DNA of 64,000 nucleotides from Ostrinia nubilalis (Eukaryota; Arthropoda; Insecta; Lepidoptera; Crambidae), in NCBI RefSeq assembly GCF_963855985.1, contig NC_087106.1:2587001-2651000 (forward strand). Direction: 5' to 3'. Positions 34,501-43,341 of the stretch are shown in pieces. The translations under genes were made by a program, and so were the position numbers. The notes beneath the pieces are model-generated. The model had not been told where the DNA came from. It saw nothing but the letters and a program-made list of their open reading frames with translations, and ran no database searches. The first letter of the stretch is position 1. Each line of letters begins with the position of its first letter.

Positions 34501-37500
34501 CTTTATAGTTTCCTCTACACGTGAAATCATTGACCATTGTGTGCCAATTTAAACTTTATTTCCTTCTTTTCCGTTCCAGAACCTAGCAACACTCAACTGC
34601 CCAGTATTCTCCAACAACTACATAAATCTATTACCTTCATCGTCAGACTACATGACCACCCATGGCCCAGCTGTGGATCTCCTGGCCAAGCAGACCAGTC
34701 GTCAGGTGTCGCAGCTGACACCCACCCTTGCGTTTGCCATCGTCGACGTGTATAATAGTCAGGTTAGTTAGAAAAATAGTGTTCACAACGAACTTGACCT
34801 TCACTGGTTGGATTTTTGTTGGCTGTCAAGCCATAGATCCTGGCTACACAGAAGTTGCAGCGGTTGGAACTAGAGATGGGAATAGTCCTGTATAGTGTTG
34901 TCGACGTCAGACCACCCAGCTGTAGGTCTACTGGCCAAGCAGACCAGTCGTCAGGTGTCGCAGCTGACACCCATCCTTGCTTTCGCCATCGTTGACGTTT
35001 ATAACAGTCAGGTCAGTTGATAGATGTAAGCTAGCTGTTAGAAAGGATAGGACTTTTTTTGCGTCGGGAAATGCTTTGCGCACAGGCTGATGGGGACAGT
35101 CAGTCAGTGGGTTATGTGGGACTCTCCCAAGGGCGGGGCATACCCACTAAAACCCGACGGTGTCCTCCGGGGCCAATGATACGAAGCCGCGAGTTATTGT
35201 CCTATTGGACATTCGTCCGCGGCTCCGTCTCAGGCTACAGCTCGCTCTTGGGCGAGCCCCTCCAGCTTCGAGGGGAATAGTGATTCCCCTCGGGTCGTTC
35301 GCTAACGGCGCACTGGACACCGGTGCGCCGGCGCCACGGGAGAAAGGATAGGACTAGGTGGACTGACGATCTGGTGAAGGTCAAGGCAAGTACCTGGATG
35401 CGGGCTGCGCAGGACCGGTCTTTATGAAAATCCTTGGAGGAGGCCTATCCAGCATTGGACGTCGTTTGTCTGAAAACAAAGTACTTACTTACCAGTTTCT
35501 GATACTGTTACAATTTTTAACGTCAGTTACCTAAAGTTTTAGCATTTTTTTACTATTGTTAATGTGCATTAAGTATGTATTTCTGTTGACACAGTCGCAC
35601 GTAATAAATTGGTCCTATTTAATTAACTTGAAGAGAGAGAAAATATCACGCAAACGAAGTTGTTGTATGTGAGGTCATAGAATAAATACTATTACCCCCT
35701 TATTAATAAAAAGTTAGTCCCTAGTTGAACACTGTTTTAAAGTGACGTTGAGTATAGAAATGTCACTTTAAAACATGTTCAACTAGGGTGTAACTTTTTA
35801 TTAATAACAGGGCTAATGTTAAATTACTTACTTTTGACATAAGTACTTGCCTATTACATATTGAACATTGTAATCTCCACTTAATATGATAAACTCTTTC
35901 AAGAGCACCCTAGAATAAGATGAAGGAAAAACCTCCCAAAAACGTCAACATAAGTCCTAAGCCAACAACCTTAATATTCGGGATATTCCTTTGGCAACTT
36001 AGAGAAAGGAATTTTTATTATAACGGGAAGGGGTCACGGTTACTATAGCTTCACCGTGCCCGTATAATATTATGCGAAACTAGTTTTACATGCGGTTTTG
36101 TACACGTGTATTTTGGCCTGTCAAGGATTTTGTGCACCATATCATGAAGTTCAATAAAGCATAATATCTGTTTGTTTGAATCTGTTAAAATCGGTTCAGC
36201 CGTTTTTGTGACCGTTCAGGACACTAATAGGACGGAGTAAACAGACAGACAAATATTGGTTAAATAACTTAATACGGGATTACCTTAAGCCTAGGGGCAG
36301 ACCATCAATTTTTCGTCGGCCGATAGTTTAGTCGGGCAGTTGACCAGTATGGGCATGTATGGAAGTGCGCACATTACGCCGATTTGATTTGGCCGATTCT
36401 TCATACAATTTAAAATCGGGCACAACTATCGGCCAACTAAAAATCGGTGGTCTGCGCCTAGTCTTATACATATTTATAAGTACATAAACGCAATGCGTTT
36501 TAAAAACAATGCTTAGGTAGACATTGTTATCACCGAATTCCTACTACTTTAATTTCATAAATTAAATGTATTTAGTAATTTAGACGCAATATTAACAGAA
36601 ATCTTAACTTGATTTATTCGTATCTTATTTAAGTATGTACTTATTATTATCTATTCAAGATAAGTACCTGCGTAAGGGTAAGGATATAAGTTTTATTAGA
36701 AAAAATATTGTAAGATCTTTTGTATTAATGTTACAGAAGATCTTTTTCAAGGTACTTGAAATTTCTGCACTGTGTAGTTCCTTGAAACGGTATAATACCT
36801 TTTGTCTTACGTTTTTCCATGTAAAGGGGATAATACTATATGAAATATGAGCTCTTCTTTATTATATTATTTTAATTTAATTTTCTGCGGGTTCCAAGAT
36901 ACGGGACTAGGGATTATCTGGGGACTATCCCACGGGACTAGCGTACCTACCCTTATTCACTGGTCAGTGGCGGGTAAAAAACTGTTAGCCATCGAATTTG
37001 GGGATAGAAATATGTAGGTACATACTTTGTAATACATTATGTAGTACCAATCGATCAACGTGGAAAGCATTAGGGGAGGCCTATGTTCAGCAGTGGACGT
37101 CCTATAGCTGAAATGATGATGATGATAGTACTAGCAGCCGCCCGCAACTTCGTACGCGTGGATCCCGATCCACCCTTTAAAGGTGGAGTTTCGTAAAATC
37201 CTTTCTTAGCGGATGCCTACGTCATACTTAACATTTACCTGCATGCTCGATCCGTCCAGTAGTTTGGGCTGTGCGTTGATCCCGTCTTAGGCTAAGAACT
37301 CACGGCGCGATTTTCACCCGCGCCCGCGGCGGTTGTGGATTTGCGGTTTTATTTTAAAACTCATGACGCGGTTATTTGCGCTGTTATTCTAAAAACTCAC
37401 TACCGCATGCTAAGTCACTACAAAATGGTCGTCCGTCCGGCCATGAGTTCTTAGCCTTAGTGAGCCCCCATGAGCACGTTCTAAAAGGAACCCCCATGCA

Positions 37501-39777
37501 AAATTTGAGACTTCTAGCACTTGTAGTTTCTGAGATTTCGTGATGAGTGTGTGAGTTAGTTAGTGACCTTTCGCTTTTATAAAATAAATTATAGATCTAC
37601 CCATCACTACCATAAAAGATCATTGAAGAAGAAAATAAGCTGTTTTATTTTGCAGCTTAGCCTCGGAATGCCCCTGAATGATGAAATTGACGCAGCATGG
37701 CCTGAACTGCAAGCCGCCGCCGGCGCAGCCATCGACATCGTGTTCGGGGACGAAAACTACATCGCTCTTGAGGCTGGTAAGTCTTTAATATTTACATTAT
37801 CGAAATACAATGACATAAAATGGTTACCGATTCTACGCTTTAATAACTTTAATGAATTTCATAATTTATAGCTCATGAACGACAGGAATAATAAAACGAC
37901 TTAACCAAAAACACCTTTCGAACGATTTATGATATCCCAACTAATAATATTATAAATGCGAAAGTAACTCTGTCTGTCTGTCTGTCTGTCTGTCTGTTAC
38001 GCTTTCCCGCTTAAACCTCGCAACCGATTTTGATGAAATTTGGCATAGAGATAGTTTGAGTCCCGGGAAAGAACATAGGATAGTTTTTATCCCGGTTTTT
38101 GAAACAGGGACGCGCGCGATAAAGTTTTTCTGTGACAGACAAAATTCCACGCGGGCGAAGCCGCGGGCGGAAAGCTAGTAATATATAAACGAGTTACATC
38201 TTCCCATTTCTACCAACTTAGACCAGAAGCCTTGTCCATCATACTACTAGTTAATAAGACCTGTCATCTTGAATTTGATCCTATCACCAGTCATAGGTAT
38301 TAAAAAGACGTCCTCTGTGGTTGTGAATCTTCCTGTATATGAGGATACAGGCCAAGATTTTCCCCGTTGTATTTTTTAAATAAATAATATTGTAGGTACT
38401 TATCGTACAAAGTACTAATAAAATAGTCCCGTTAACTCCTCGTGGTAGGCTAAATAGCTAACGCTTGTAAAATAGTCCAGCAGCAGGGTTTGAACCAGCG
38501 TTACTCGGATCTCGAGTCGGCCACTCCGACACCTTTACCATTAGACTATTGTCGCCATTTAAAGAATCTGATCCCCAGGGGTCCTCCTCAATGAGTTCTA
38601 CAAGGCTGCCTCTGGCGTCATATCAGGGTCAGAATCCCGGAGATTCTGGCTTTACTCTGGCCATGACCTGAACGTGTATGGTCTCACTGCTGTGACGAAG
38701 GTCACTGAAAGGCAGGGGGTACCCAAGTACGCTTCAGCATACGCTCTCGAGCTGAGGAAAGTGGTGGAGATAGGCAAATATGTTGTGGTGGTAAGTTGAT
38801 AATGTATTGTTTTTTTATAAAAGTAACTAGATACAGAGTTGCTACAATTTGAATGGTACGAAAAAAACGTACAGTAAAATTGAGAGCGTCGTCCGTCGAA
38901 GAGTCGATCAAAAAGAAAATATGATACTGTGTGATTTACATAAAAAAATGCTAACTTACTGAAGGTTATAATAACGAAGTTTTTCTAGCAATTATTTTAC
39001 CTCATTCATTTGTCCTAACTTCTACTCTACAGTTAGGTTTGTTTAGGATCTGAAAAAGTTGAATAAGTATTACCTATCTAATTTCCACGCAGTTTTTTAT
39101 TTGATGTAAAACCTAAAGTTCTAAAAAGGCTACCTACTCAGCTTAATATTTTGTTTTGTATCGATCTCCAACCTCCAATTTCAACATATTCTTCCATCTA
39201 AGTAATTGTTGAGAAACCAGACCATAGTTTATTAAAAAAATTCTGGCGCTTATCTCCTCTCGATCTAAATTTAAAAACAACTTGTAAAAAATAAAAAAGT
39301 GTCTAGGTAGCCATCACCGTCCACCCACAAGGTGGGCCGACGACCTCATGAAGGCAGGAAGGCGCTGGATGCAGGCCGCTACCAACCGGCCTTAGTGGAA
39401 ATCAATGGGGGATGCCTATGTTCAGCAGTGGACGTCTTATGGATGAAATGATGATGATGTCTCAGTAGCTGAGATGGTCTACGAACAAACGAAAGGTCGT
39501 GAGTTCGATTTCCACCTTAGGCAGTTCGATTTTTTCAAGCCATTTTAAAATTTAAACCAATGTTTCTAACCAATAGACCACAAATTTCTTCCAGCCGGTC
39601 TACCTGCCAAGCCCAGGGGAGGACTTAAAGTACCTAGAAATAGCAGGATGTGGTACCTTCTGCGATTACCAGCAGTTTGTGAACATCACCTCCAAATATG
39701 CCCTGGATGAAACCACCTGGAGAGCCAGGTGTGGCTTCTCTGATGACCTGGTTTTCGATGAGGATCATCTTGCCTAA
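31505..39777 (+). CDS. Secreted histidine acid phosphatase 1 (seven exons, complete)
   Basis: Acid phosphatase of the histidine phosphatase branch 2 (insect venom/lysosomal/prostatic type), hydrolysing phosphomonoesters in the secretory pathway. Exons: 31505-31591, 32422-32532, 33268-33501, 34580-34762, 37656-37776, 38579-38790, 39595-39777; phases 0,0,0,0,1,0; about 376 residues, normal for the family. The N terminus MLKLACVVLLAANALA is a signal peptide. The catalytic phospho-acceptor motif RHGDRTP begins exon 2 and the proton-donor HD is in SGHDLN (exon 6). Also RSTDSTRAKMT with a substrate-binding Arg, and a Cys-bearing C terminus (GCGTFC, RARCGF). N-glycosylation sites: NRS, NIT. No membrane anchor seen at the C terminus, so secreted or lysosomal soluble. 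Introns carry a Helitron, SINEs and a partial exon copy. Convergent paralogue at 43159-49270 with the same phases. Which acid phosphatase orthologue it is cannot be told from here. Confidence 0.93.
32283..32375 (+). mobile_element. SINE fragment in intron 1
   Basis: Contains gatcctggctacacaggagt and gttgcagcggtggaacg; same family as 28780-29010. Confidence 0.65.
32422..32532 (+). CDS. Acid phosphatase 1 exon 2 (RHG motif)
   Basis: Acceptor attgctaatag, donor AAG/gtaagt. Encodes VHRHGDRTPVESTVSF and LTIPYGYGQLTK; the His of RHG forms the phosphohistidine intermediate. Confidence 0.93.
32555..33044 (+). mobile_element. Helitron-like element, family A, apparently full length
   Basis: Starts TCTATACTTATAATAAATCT shortly after the exon 2 donor and ends in gtcgcgggcggccgCTAGT. 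Contains a ctgtctgtctgtctg run and two related gggaa-cgggaattagcgggaaa blocks. Best-preserved copy of the family in the window. Confidence 0.7.
33268..33501 (+). CDS. Acid phosphatase 1 exon 3
   Basis: Acceptor tttcctccag, donor TTT/gtaagt. Encodes AGKTRAYKLGQFIRNQY, YNRSEVYIRSTDSTRAKMT, LAAMYP and WTPVPYTTVPMKYDF. Confidence 0.94.
33642..33752. mobile_element. 111-bp inverted-repeat element with CCGTAAC/CCGAAAC hexamers
   Basis: Ends agggatgttatggata and tatccataacatccct are perfect inverted repeats. Between them are repeated hexamers ccgtaa, ccgaaa and ccataa in two runs. Confidence 0.8.
34050..34235 (-). mobile_element. RTE-like C-terminal fragment, minus strand
   Basis: gccaaatgacgtttactgct, cttcccgcgacctt, atcggtccacctaatgcg and cttccggcccgtgg are the complement of the GAAC-tailed subfamily 3' coding end. 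Confidence 0.8.
34580..34762 (+). CDS. Acid phosphatase 1 exon 4
   Basis: Acceptor ttttccgttccag, donor CAG/gttagt. Encodes NLATLNCPVFSNNYINLLP, THGPAVDLLAKQTSRQVSQL and AFAIVDVYNSQ. Its 3' half is duplicated at 34909-35011. Confidence 0.92.
34795..34890 (+). mobile_element. SINE fragment
   Basis: Contains ccttcactggttggattttt and gatcctggctacacagaag, shared with 32283-32375 and, reversed, 28930-29005. Lies between the native exon and its partial copy. Confidence 0.65.
34909..35011 (+). pseudogene. Partial copy of acid phosphatase 1 exon 4 with donor
   Basis: Encodes DHPAVGLLAKQTSRQVSQLT then PILAFAIVDVYNSQ in an open frame, ending CAG/gtcagt. The 5' half of the exon is missing and no good polypyrimidine tract precedes it. 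It repeats the pattern seen at sol exons. Confidence 0.85.
35040..35345. mobile_element. GC-rich unrecognised repeat-like insert
   Basis: A sharply GC-rich 300-base island inside AT-rich intron DNA (for example gccggcgccacgggagaaag), followed directly by an RTE tail. Looks like retroelement debris; no protein recognised. Confidence 0.45.
35355..35480 (+). mobile_element. RTE-like retrotransposon 3' tail
   Basis: aggtggactgacgatctggt, gcgcaggaccggtctttatg and ggaggaggcctatccagca. Confidence 0.8.
35690..35815. mobile_element. Hairpin MITE, family K
   Basis: Arms ttattaataaaaagttagtc / gtaactttttattaataa with inner agttgaacactgttttaaag and its complement. Related copies at 63872-63990 and partly at 25785-25860. 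Confidence 0.8.
36289..36468. mobile_element. Hairpin MITE, family L, copy 1
   Basis: Ends taagcctaggggcagaccat and tggtctgcgcctagtctta; inner cggccgatagttt / aactatcggcc. Same family as 56785-56965. Confidence 0.82.
36470..37040. other. AT-rich intron DNA, nothing recognised
   Basis: Inside intron 4 of acid phosphatase 1. A 71-codon open stretch at 36635-36850 has no recognisable protein content. Confidence 0.5.
37045..37126 (+). mobile_element. RTE-like tail with GATGATGAT end
   Basis: gaaagcattaggggaggcct, atgttcagcagtggacgtcc then gctgaaatgatgatgatgat. A Helitron-like element abuts its tail. Confidence 0.85.
37130..37570 (-). mobile_element. Helitron-like element, family A, minus strand, carrying a nested MITE
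   Basis: Begins actagcagccgcccgcaact (complement of the family 3' end) and shares gaacccccatgcaaaatttg and ctagcacttgtagtttctga with 29345. Interrupted at 37286-37462. Confidence 0.65.
37286..37462. mobile_element. Harbinger-like MITE with TTA target duplication
   Basis: TTA then ggctaagaactca at the left, tgagttcttagcc then TTA at the right. Inner gattttcacccgcgcccgcgg is GC-rich. A 3-base TTA duplication is typical of PIF/Harbinger insertion. Confidence 0.7.
37656..37776 (+). CDS. Acid phosphatase 1 exon 5
   Basis: Acceptor tgttttattttgcag, donor GCTG/gtaagt; phase 0 in, 1 out. Encodes LSLGMPLNDEIDAAWPEL, GAAIDIVFG and YIALEAG. Confidence 0.92.
37943..38179 (+). mobile_element. Helitron-like element, family B
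   Basis: Starts taatattataaatgcgaaag, runs through ctgtctgtctgtctgtctg and ends in a hairpin cgcgggcgaagccgcgggcg followed by gaaagCTAGT. Copies at 62114-62342 and, reversed, 48928-49142. Confidence 0.75.
38410..38568 (-). mobile_element. tRNA-derived SINE fragment, minus strand
   Basis: The complement reads tagtctaatggtaaaggtg (A-box-like) and ggttcaaaccc (B-box-like). Ends about 10 bases before the exon 6 acceptor. Confidence 0.6.
38579..38790 (+). CDS. Acid phosphatase 1 exon 6 (HD motif)
   Basis: Acceptor ctgatccccag, donor GTG/gtaagt; phase 1 in, 0 out. Encodes GVLLNEFYKAASGV, LYSGHDLNVYGLTAVTKV and YASAYALELRKVV. Asp of HD is the family's proton donor. Confidence 0.93.
38800..39300 (+). 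other. Intron DNA, nothing recognised
   Basis: AT-rich part of intron 6. Confidence 0.5.
39318..39455 (+). mobile_element. RTE-like retrotransposon 3' tail
   Basis: caccgtccacccacaaggtg, ggcaggaaggcgctggatgc and atgttcagcagtggacgtct then gaaatgatgatgatg. A tRNA-like fragment (39458-39525, gagttcgatttccacc) follows. Confidence 0.85.
39595..39777 (+). CDS. Acid phosphatase 1 terminal exon
   Basis: Acceptor aatttcttccag; stop TAA at 39775-39777. Encodes PVYLPSPGEDLKYLEIAGCG, FCDYQQFVNITSKYALDE and CGFSDDLVFDEDHLA. Confidence 0.93.
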   Translation, partial: PVYLPSPGEDLKYLEIAGCGTFCDYQQFVNITSKYALDETTWRARCGFSDDLVFDEDHLA

Positions 39778-39922
39778 ATCCAAATCGGGAGGTAGTTTGT
39801 AAGTGCATGCGTTTGACAACGTAGATTTAAGATTTTTAATGATTGAGATTTTGACATTAATTTTAATTTTTGTGACAATTAATATAGAAATGAATTTAGG
39901 ATTTCTACATTTTGGCTTATTC

Positions 39923-40055
39923 CACTATTCCCCGTTGACAATCCCCGTCAACGGGGAATAGTGAACTTTTTGTTCACTAATCCCCGTTAACGCCAATTGG
40001 AGCTTATAATGGGGAATAATGAACTAAAAAGTTCATTAATCCCCGTTATATTAGG
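39923..40055. repeat. Cluster of three hairpins built on TCCCCGTTAACG-like motifs
   Basis: cactattccccgttgac and gtcaacggggaatagtg form a perfect 17-base stem; then gtgaactttttgttcac; then ggggaataatgaact / agttcattaatcccc. Probably a small foldback element in the 3' flank of acid phosphatase 1. Confidence 0.75.
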
Positions 40056-40589
40056 ATTTTATTTTGAACGTAATTTCTATTCCTAGAAAATTGTATTATG
40101 TACTAGATTGTAAGTACTTTAGCGCAAGCCAATAGATTTCAGTAAGGTAGCCGAATAACTTTGACTTTGTATTGATAACATACATTCATACCTATTACCT
40201 AATGGTACAGTCAATTCCATATCTATTTTTTTATTGGAAAAACTATCCAAAATCGCGGAATATACATGGGGGTGATTCGGATAGCCCTAGTGATGGCTTC
40301 GCGCTTCGGCTTGATACTACTTTTTGGGACACCCTGTATATTCACCTAACATGTGCTGAAATCTATTGGCATGCATGATAACTATAAATTAATATCTCTT
40401 TTGAAAGTACGCAAGACTTATTATTTTAGGTACATTGCATTTTTATTAAATGACTACTATATTTTTTAACAATTGACTCATTTTAGTTCGTAAGCTTTTA
40501 ATGATTTGTGTGTGATTTTGCATGGGTTTGTATTTTTTGAACTACAATTATTGATAAAGATAATTATACAATTTTGAATTATTGGAGAA

Positions 40590-40595
40590 AATAAA
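40590..40595 (+). promoter_or_regulatory. Possible polyadenylation signal AATAAA
   Basis: About 810 bases after the acid phosphatase 1 stop, in gagaaaataaatg. Other AATAAA-like hexamers are common in this AT-rich DNA, so weak. Confidence 0.25.
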
Positions 40596-40784
40596 TGTAT
40601 TGACATCTTTGAAACCTATTTAATTTCAATATAACTTATTACTTACTTCTATAAAAAAATTCCCGCGGACATTTACTTTCGAGTAAGCACTTAATAAATA
40701 TTAAATAACTATTTATTTATTAATAAGTTACTCGTAGTATTATTGACTTTGATTTTTATGCTATTAAATTGAATAGGGTGAATG

Positions 40785-41239
40785 TACAGTCACGGAATGA
40801 AAAGGTTCGTCAGTTTTCAAATTGATTCCTTCAACGAATCGCGAGCACATATTACCTTTTGAAACTATGTTACAAAATAATCTCGAGTTAGAGAAAATAA
40901 TCTTTAACTGTTCGTCAGTAAAGTTCAAAATTAGTCAGATCAAAGTTGGTTGACGATTTAACTTGTCAAGAAGATTATTATGATTGATAAACTAAAACCT
41001 TCTTGTTGGTTCAACCTGCCATTATCTATTAAATTAAAAAAAACTACATTTTGTAACATTGCACTGATGGGATAGAAAAATAAACAAGCAAAACCTTATT
41101 CGTTAGCAAACGTCATATTTATTTAAATGTTAGCAGCACTGTTTCTTGCACGGTTATGTTGGCAGGTATGACTCTTACAGTACCTAGTGCAAGCGAAAAC
41201 CGACACTAAGGTGACGAACCTTTTCATTCCGCGACTGTA
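40785..41239. mobile_element. ~455-bp inverted-repeat MITE flanked by TA
   Basis: Ends acagtcacggaatgaaaagg (plus ttcgtca) and ccttttcattccgcgactgt; TA on each side, as for Tc1/mariner-type insertion. Confidence 0.85.
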
Positions 41240-41356
41240 CCAGTACCAATCCATTTCAGTAAAAAAGTTTTAAAATGTTATTCTATTAACTAATCGCGAT
41301 TTTTATTTCCCCGAAGTAGCTATAGTACCTACTTATTATTATTCTTTGCTATAACT

Positions 41357-41579
41357 TAGGCCCCGTTTTTTGATTCATAGTTAAAATAACAAATTGTTAA
41401 ATTTTGCTACTAATGGTTAAATATTAACAAAATGTTAATATGGTTAAAAAATGTACTAAAAGTCAAGCTAACCATTGTTTGAAAAACATTTTTTTCTGAT
41501 ATTTAACCACTTGTCATTTGACATCTGTCAAATTTGACTATTGGTTATTTTAACTACGAATCAAAAAACCGGGCCTTAG
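41357..41579. mobile_element. Harbinger-like MITE with TTA target duplication
   Basis: TTA then ggccccgttttttgattcat at the left, atcaaaaaaccgggcc then TTA at the right; inner agttaaaataac / gttattttaact. Confidence 0.8.
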
Positions 41580-42127
41580 GAGTAAGGGTAGACGTGGTAC
41601 TATTACTTTGTAAACGTAGTACCTACTTGATGTGGTAGTTTTTTAGCTTTTTGATTTTATTTAAATACTAATCTAGTTTACTCACCAGTAGCCAGTGATT
41701 AGGATATTTTATACCAACTATTTGTTTGGTAAATCGGTTCATTATAGTTTCGAATCCTATCTAAATAAATGTTAATTATATTCTAGTGCTATCGTAAAAA
41801 TGTGTTTACGAATTAAAGTACAGTCGACCGCACATCTAGACTAGATACATTTTTGTTGCAAAATGACACTTCTGGTCACGACATAAGATGCTACAGGGTT
41901 TAATTTGATGTGCTGTCATCTGTACTGTACTATTATAAGTAAGGAGGTAGGTATGCAATTAAGATAGCAGAGAGGTAAAACCAACGTCAGTCTAGCGATT
42001 GTTGCCCATGAATTTTAACTTTGAATTGCAGATCACAATATTATTGCTGTAGCTGGGAATCGAATTAACTCTTAAATAGGCGGAATAAAATATGATTTAC
42101 GATTTCGGCAACTAGATGGCGCTGTCT

Positions 42128-42451
42128 TGAATGGGGATGTTGCCTGGGTCAAAAAGCAAGAGTTTTAATTAGTCCGTCAGTTAACTTATCAAAAAATACT
42201 CTACACGTATTTTTCACTTTTTCAAATTAATGAAAATTTAAAGAGATAAAGCGCCCCAAAGTTCATAAGAAGAGGCCTGTGACGTCAACGCTTGCTTAAA
42301 AATGCCGCACGTTGTGACGTCGTGCGCAACTTCAACGCACCATAACTATGTAATTATTTGTAAGATTGACAAATAAAATTATATGTGTCCAATATTTTTT
42401 GATATTAAACATTACGGACTAAAAAAATTTTTTTAGGCAACAAGCCTATTA
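42128..42451. mobile_element. ~320-bp inverted-repeat element, copy 2
   Basis: Nearly identical to 17145-17466. Ends ggatgttgcctgggtc and taggcaacaagcctatt show that both termini of this copy carry the same compensating change (GTTGCC/GGCAAC against GTTTCC/GGAAAC). Confidence 0.82.
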
Positions 42452-42904
42452 GATCACAATGACAAACTTGTTTTCCATATTATTATTGAGTAGGTAAGTA
42501 TATTAAGTATCTATAGCAGTTATTTAAAAACGATTTTTTCTCGACTCTTTAATGAAAGATTTTTTTTTCATGTCACTTACAATCTAGTCTGGCTAGACTT
42601 AATTCACAATAAAGACAATTTGAATTTGAATTAAAATTGATAATGTGGAATAAAACTCGAAGAAATTGTAGGTATTGTTTATTTTACATGAGCTCAATTT
42701 GTGATGTGTTTATGCTGTTTGTGACATAAATAGTAAATACTTAATTACGATTTTTATTTAACATCTTAATGTATAAATAATGTTACTTAATCATCTTATT
42801 GACAATAGTCAATATACTGAGTCAATGTTTTTGCTGATTTGTTATACATTTTATAAGGTTTTAAATAATCTATGGCATCAAACATAGACCCAGTTTAGGT
42901 ACAT

Positions 42905-43103
42905 ACAGAAACTGGGTATATAAATAAATAAATAAATAGGACATTTTACACTGCGCCTCTAGTCCCAAAGTAAGCAAAACTTGTACTATGGGTACTAGAC
43001 AACGGATTAAATATAATTAAATGTTTGTACTGTGCGGGAATCGAACCCGAGACCTCTCTGCATAGAAGTGCGTTACGAACCACTACACCAAACGGCCGAC
43101 TAA
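42905..43103 (-). mobile_element. tRNA-derived SINE, minus strand
   Basis: The complement starts ggccgtttggtgtagtgg (A-box), has gggttcgattcccgcac (B-box) and ends in a TATTTATTTATTTATT tail. A 3' AT-rich tail and unpaired acceptor arms make it a SINE, not a tRNA gene. Confidence 0.75.
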
Positions 43104-43158
43104 TAATTCAATATCACAGTCAGTTGGTTGATAGAATTATAGTAGTTTAAATATATTT

Positions 43159-43341
43159 TTATGCGAATGAGGAGCTGTCGATAACCAGGTCACTTGTGAA
43201 GCCACACTTGGTCCTCCAGGTGTCTTCGTCCAGGGCATACTCGGAGGTGATGGCCACGAAGTCGTTGTAGTTGCAGACGGAGCCACAGCCTTCTATTTCC
43301 AGGTAGATAGGGTCTTGTCCTGGACTGGGAAGGTAGACGGG
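43159..43341 (-). CDS. Acid phosphatase 2 terminal exon
   Basis: Encodes PVYLPSPGQDPIYLEIEGCG, CNYNDFVAITSEYALDE and CGFTSDLVIDSSSFA, stop TAA at 43159-43161; acceptor ccattcttccag. Confidence 0.93.
   Translation of the reverse strand, partial: PVYLPSPGQDPIYLEIEGCGSVCNYNDFVAITSEYALDEDTWRTKCGFTSDLVIDSSSFA

Noticed and set aside
43020..43100. Possible minus-strand tRNA gene (ggttcgattcccgcac)
   Set aside because: Acceptor arms do not pair, and an AT-rich SINE tail follows; it is a tRNA-derived SINE.
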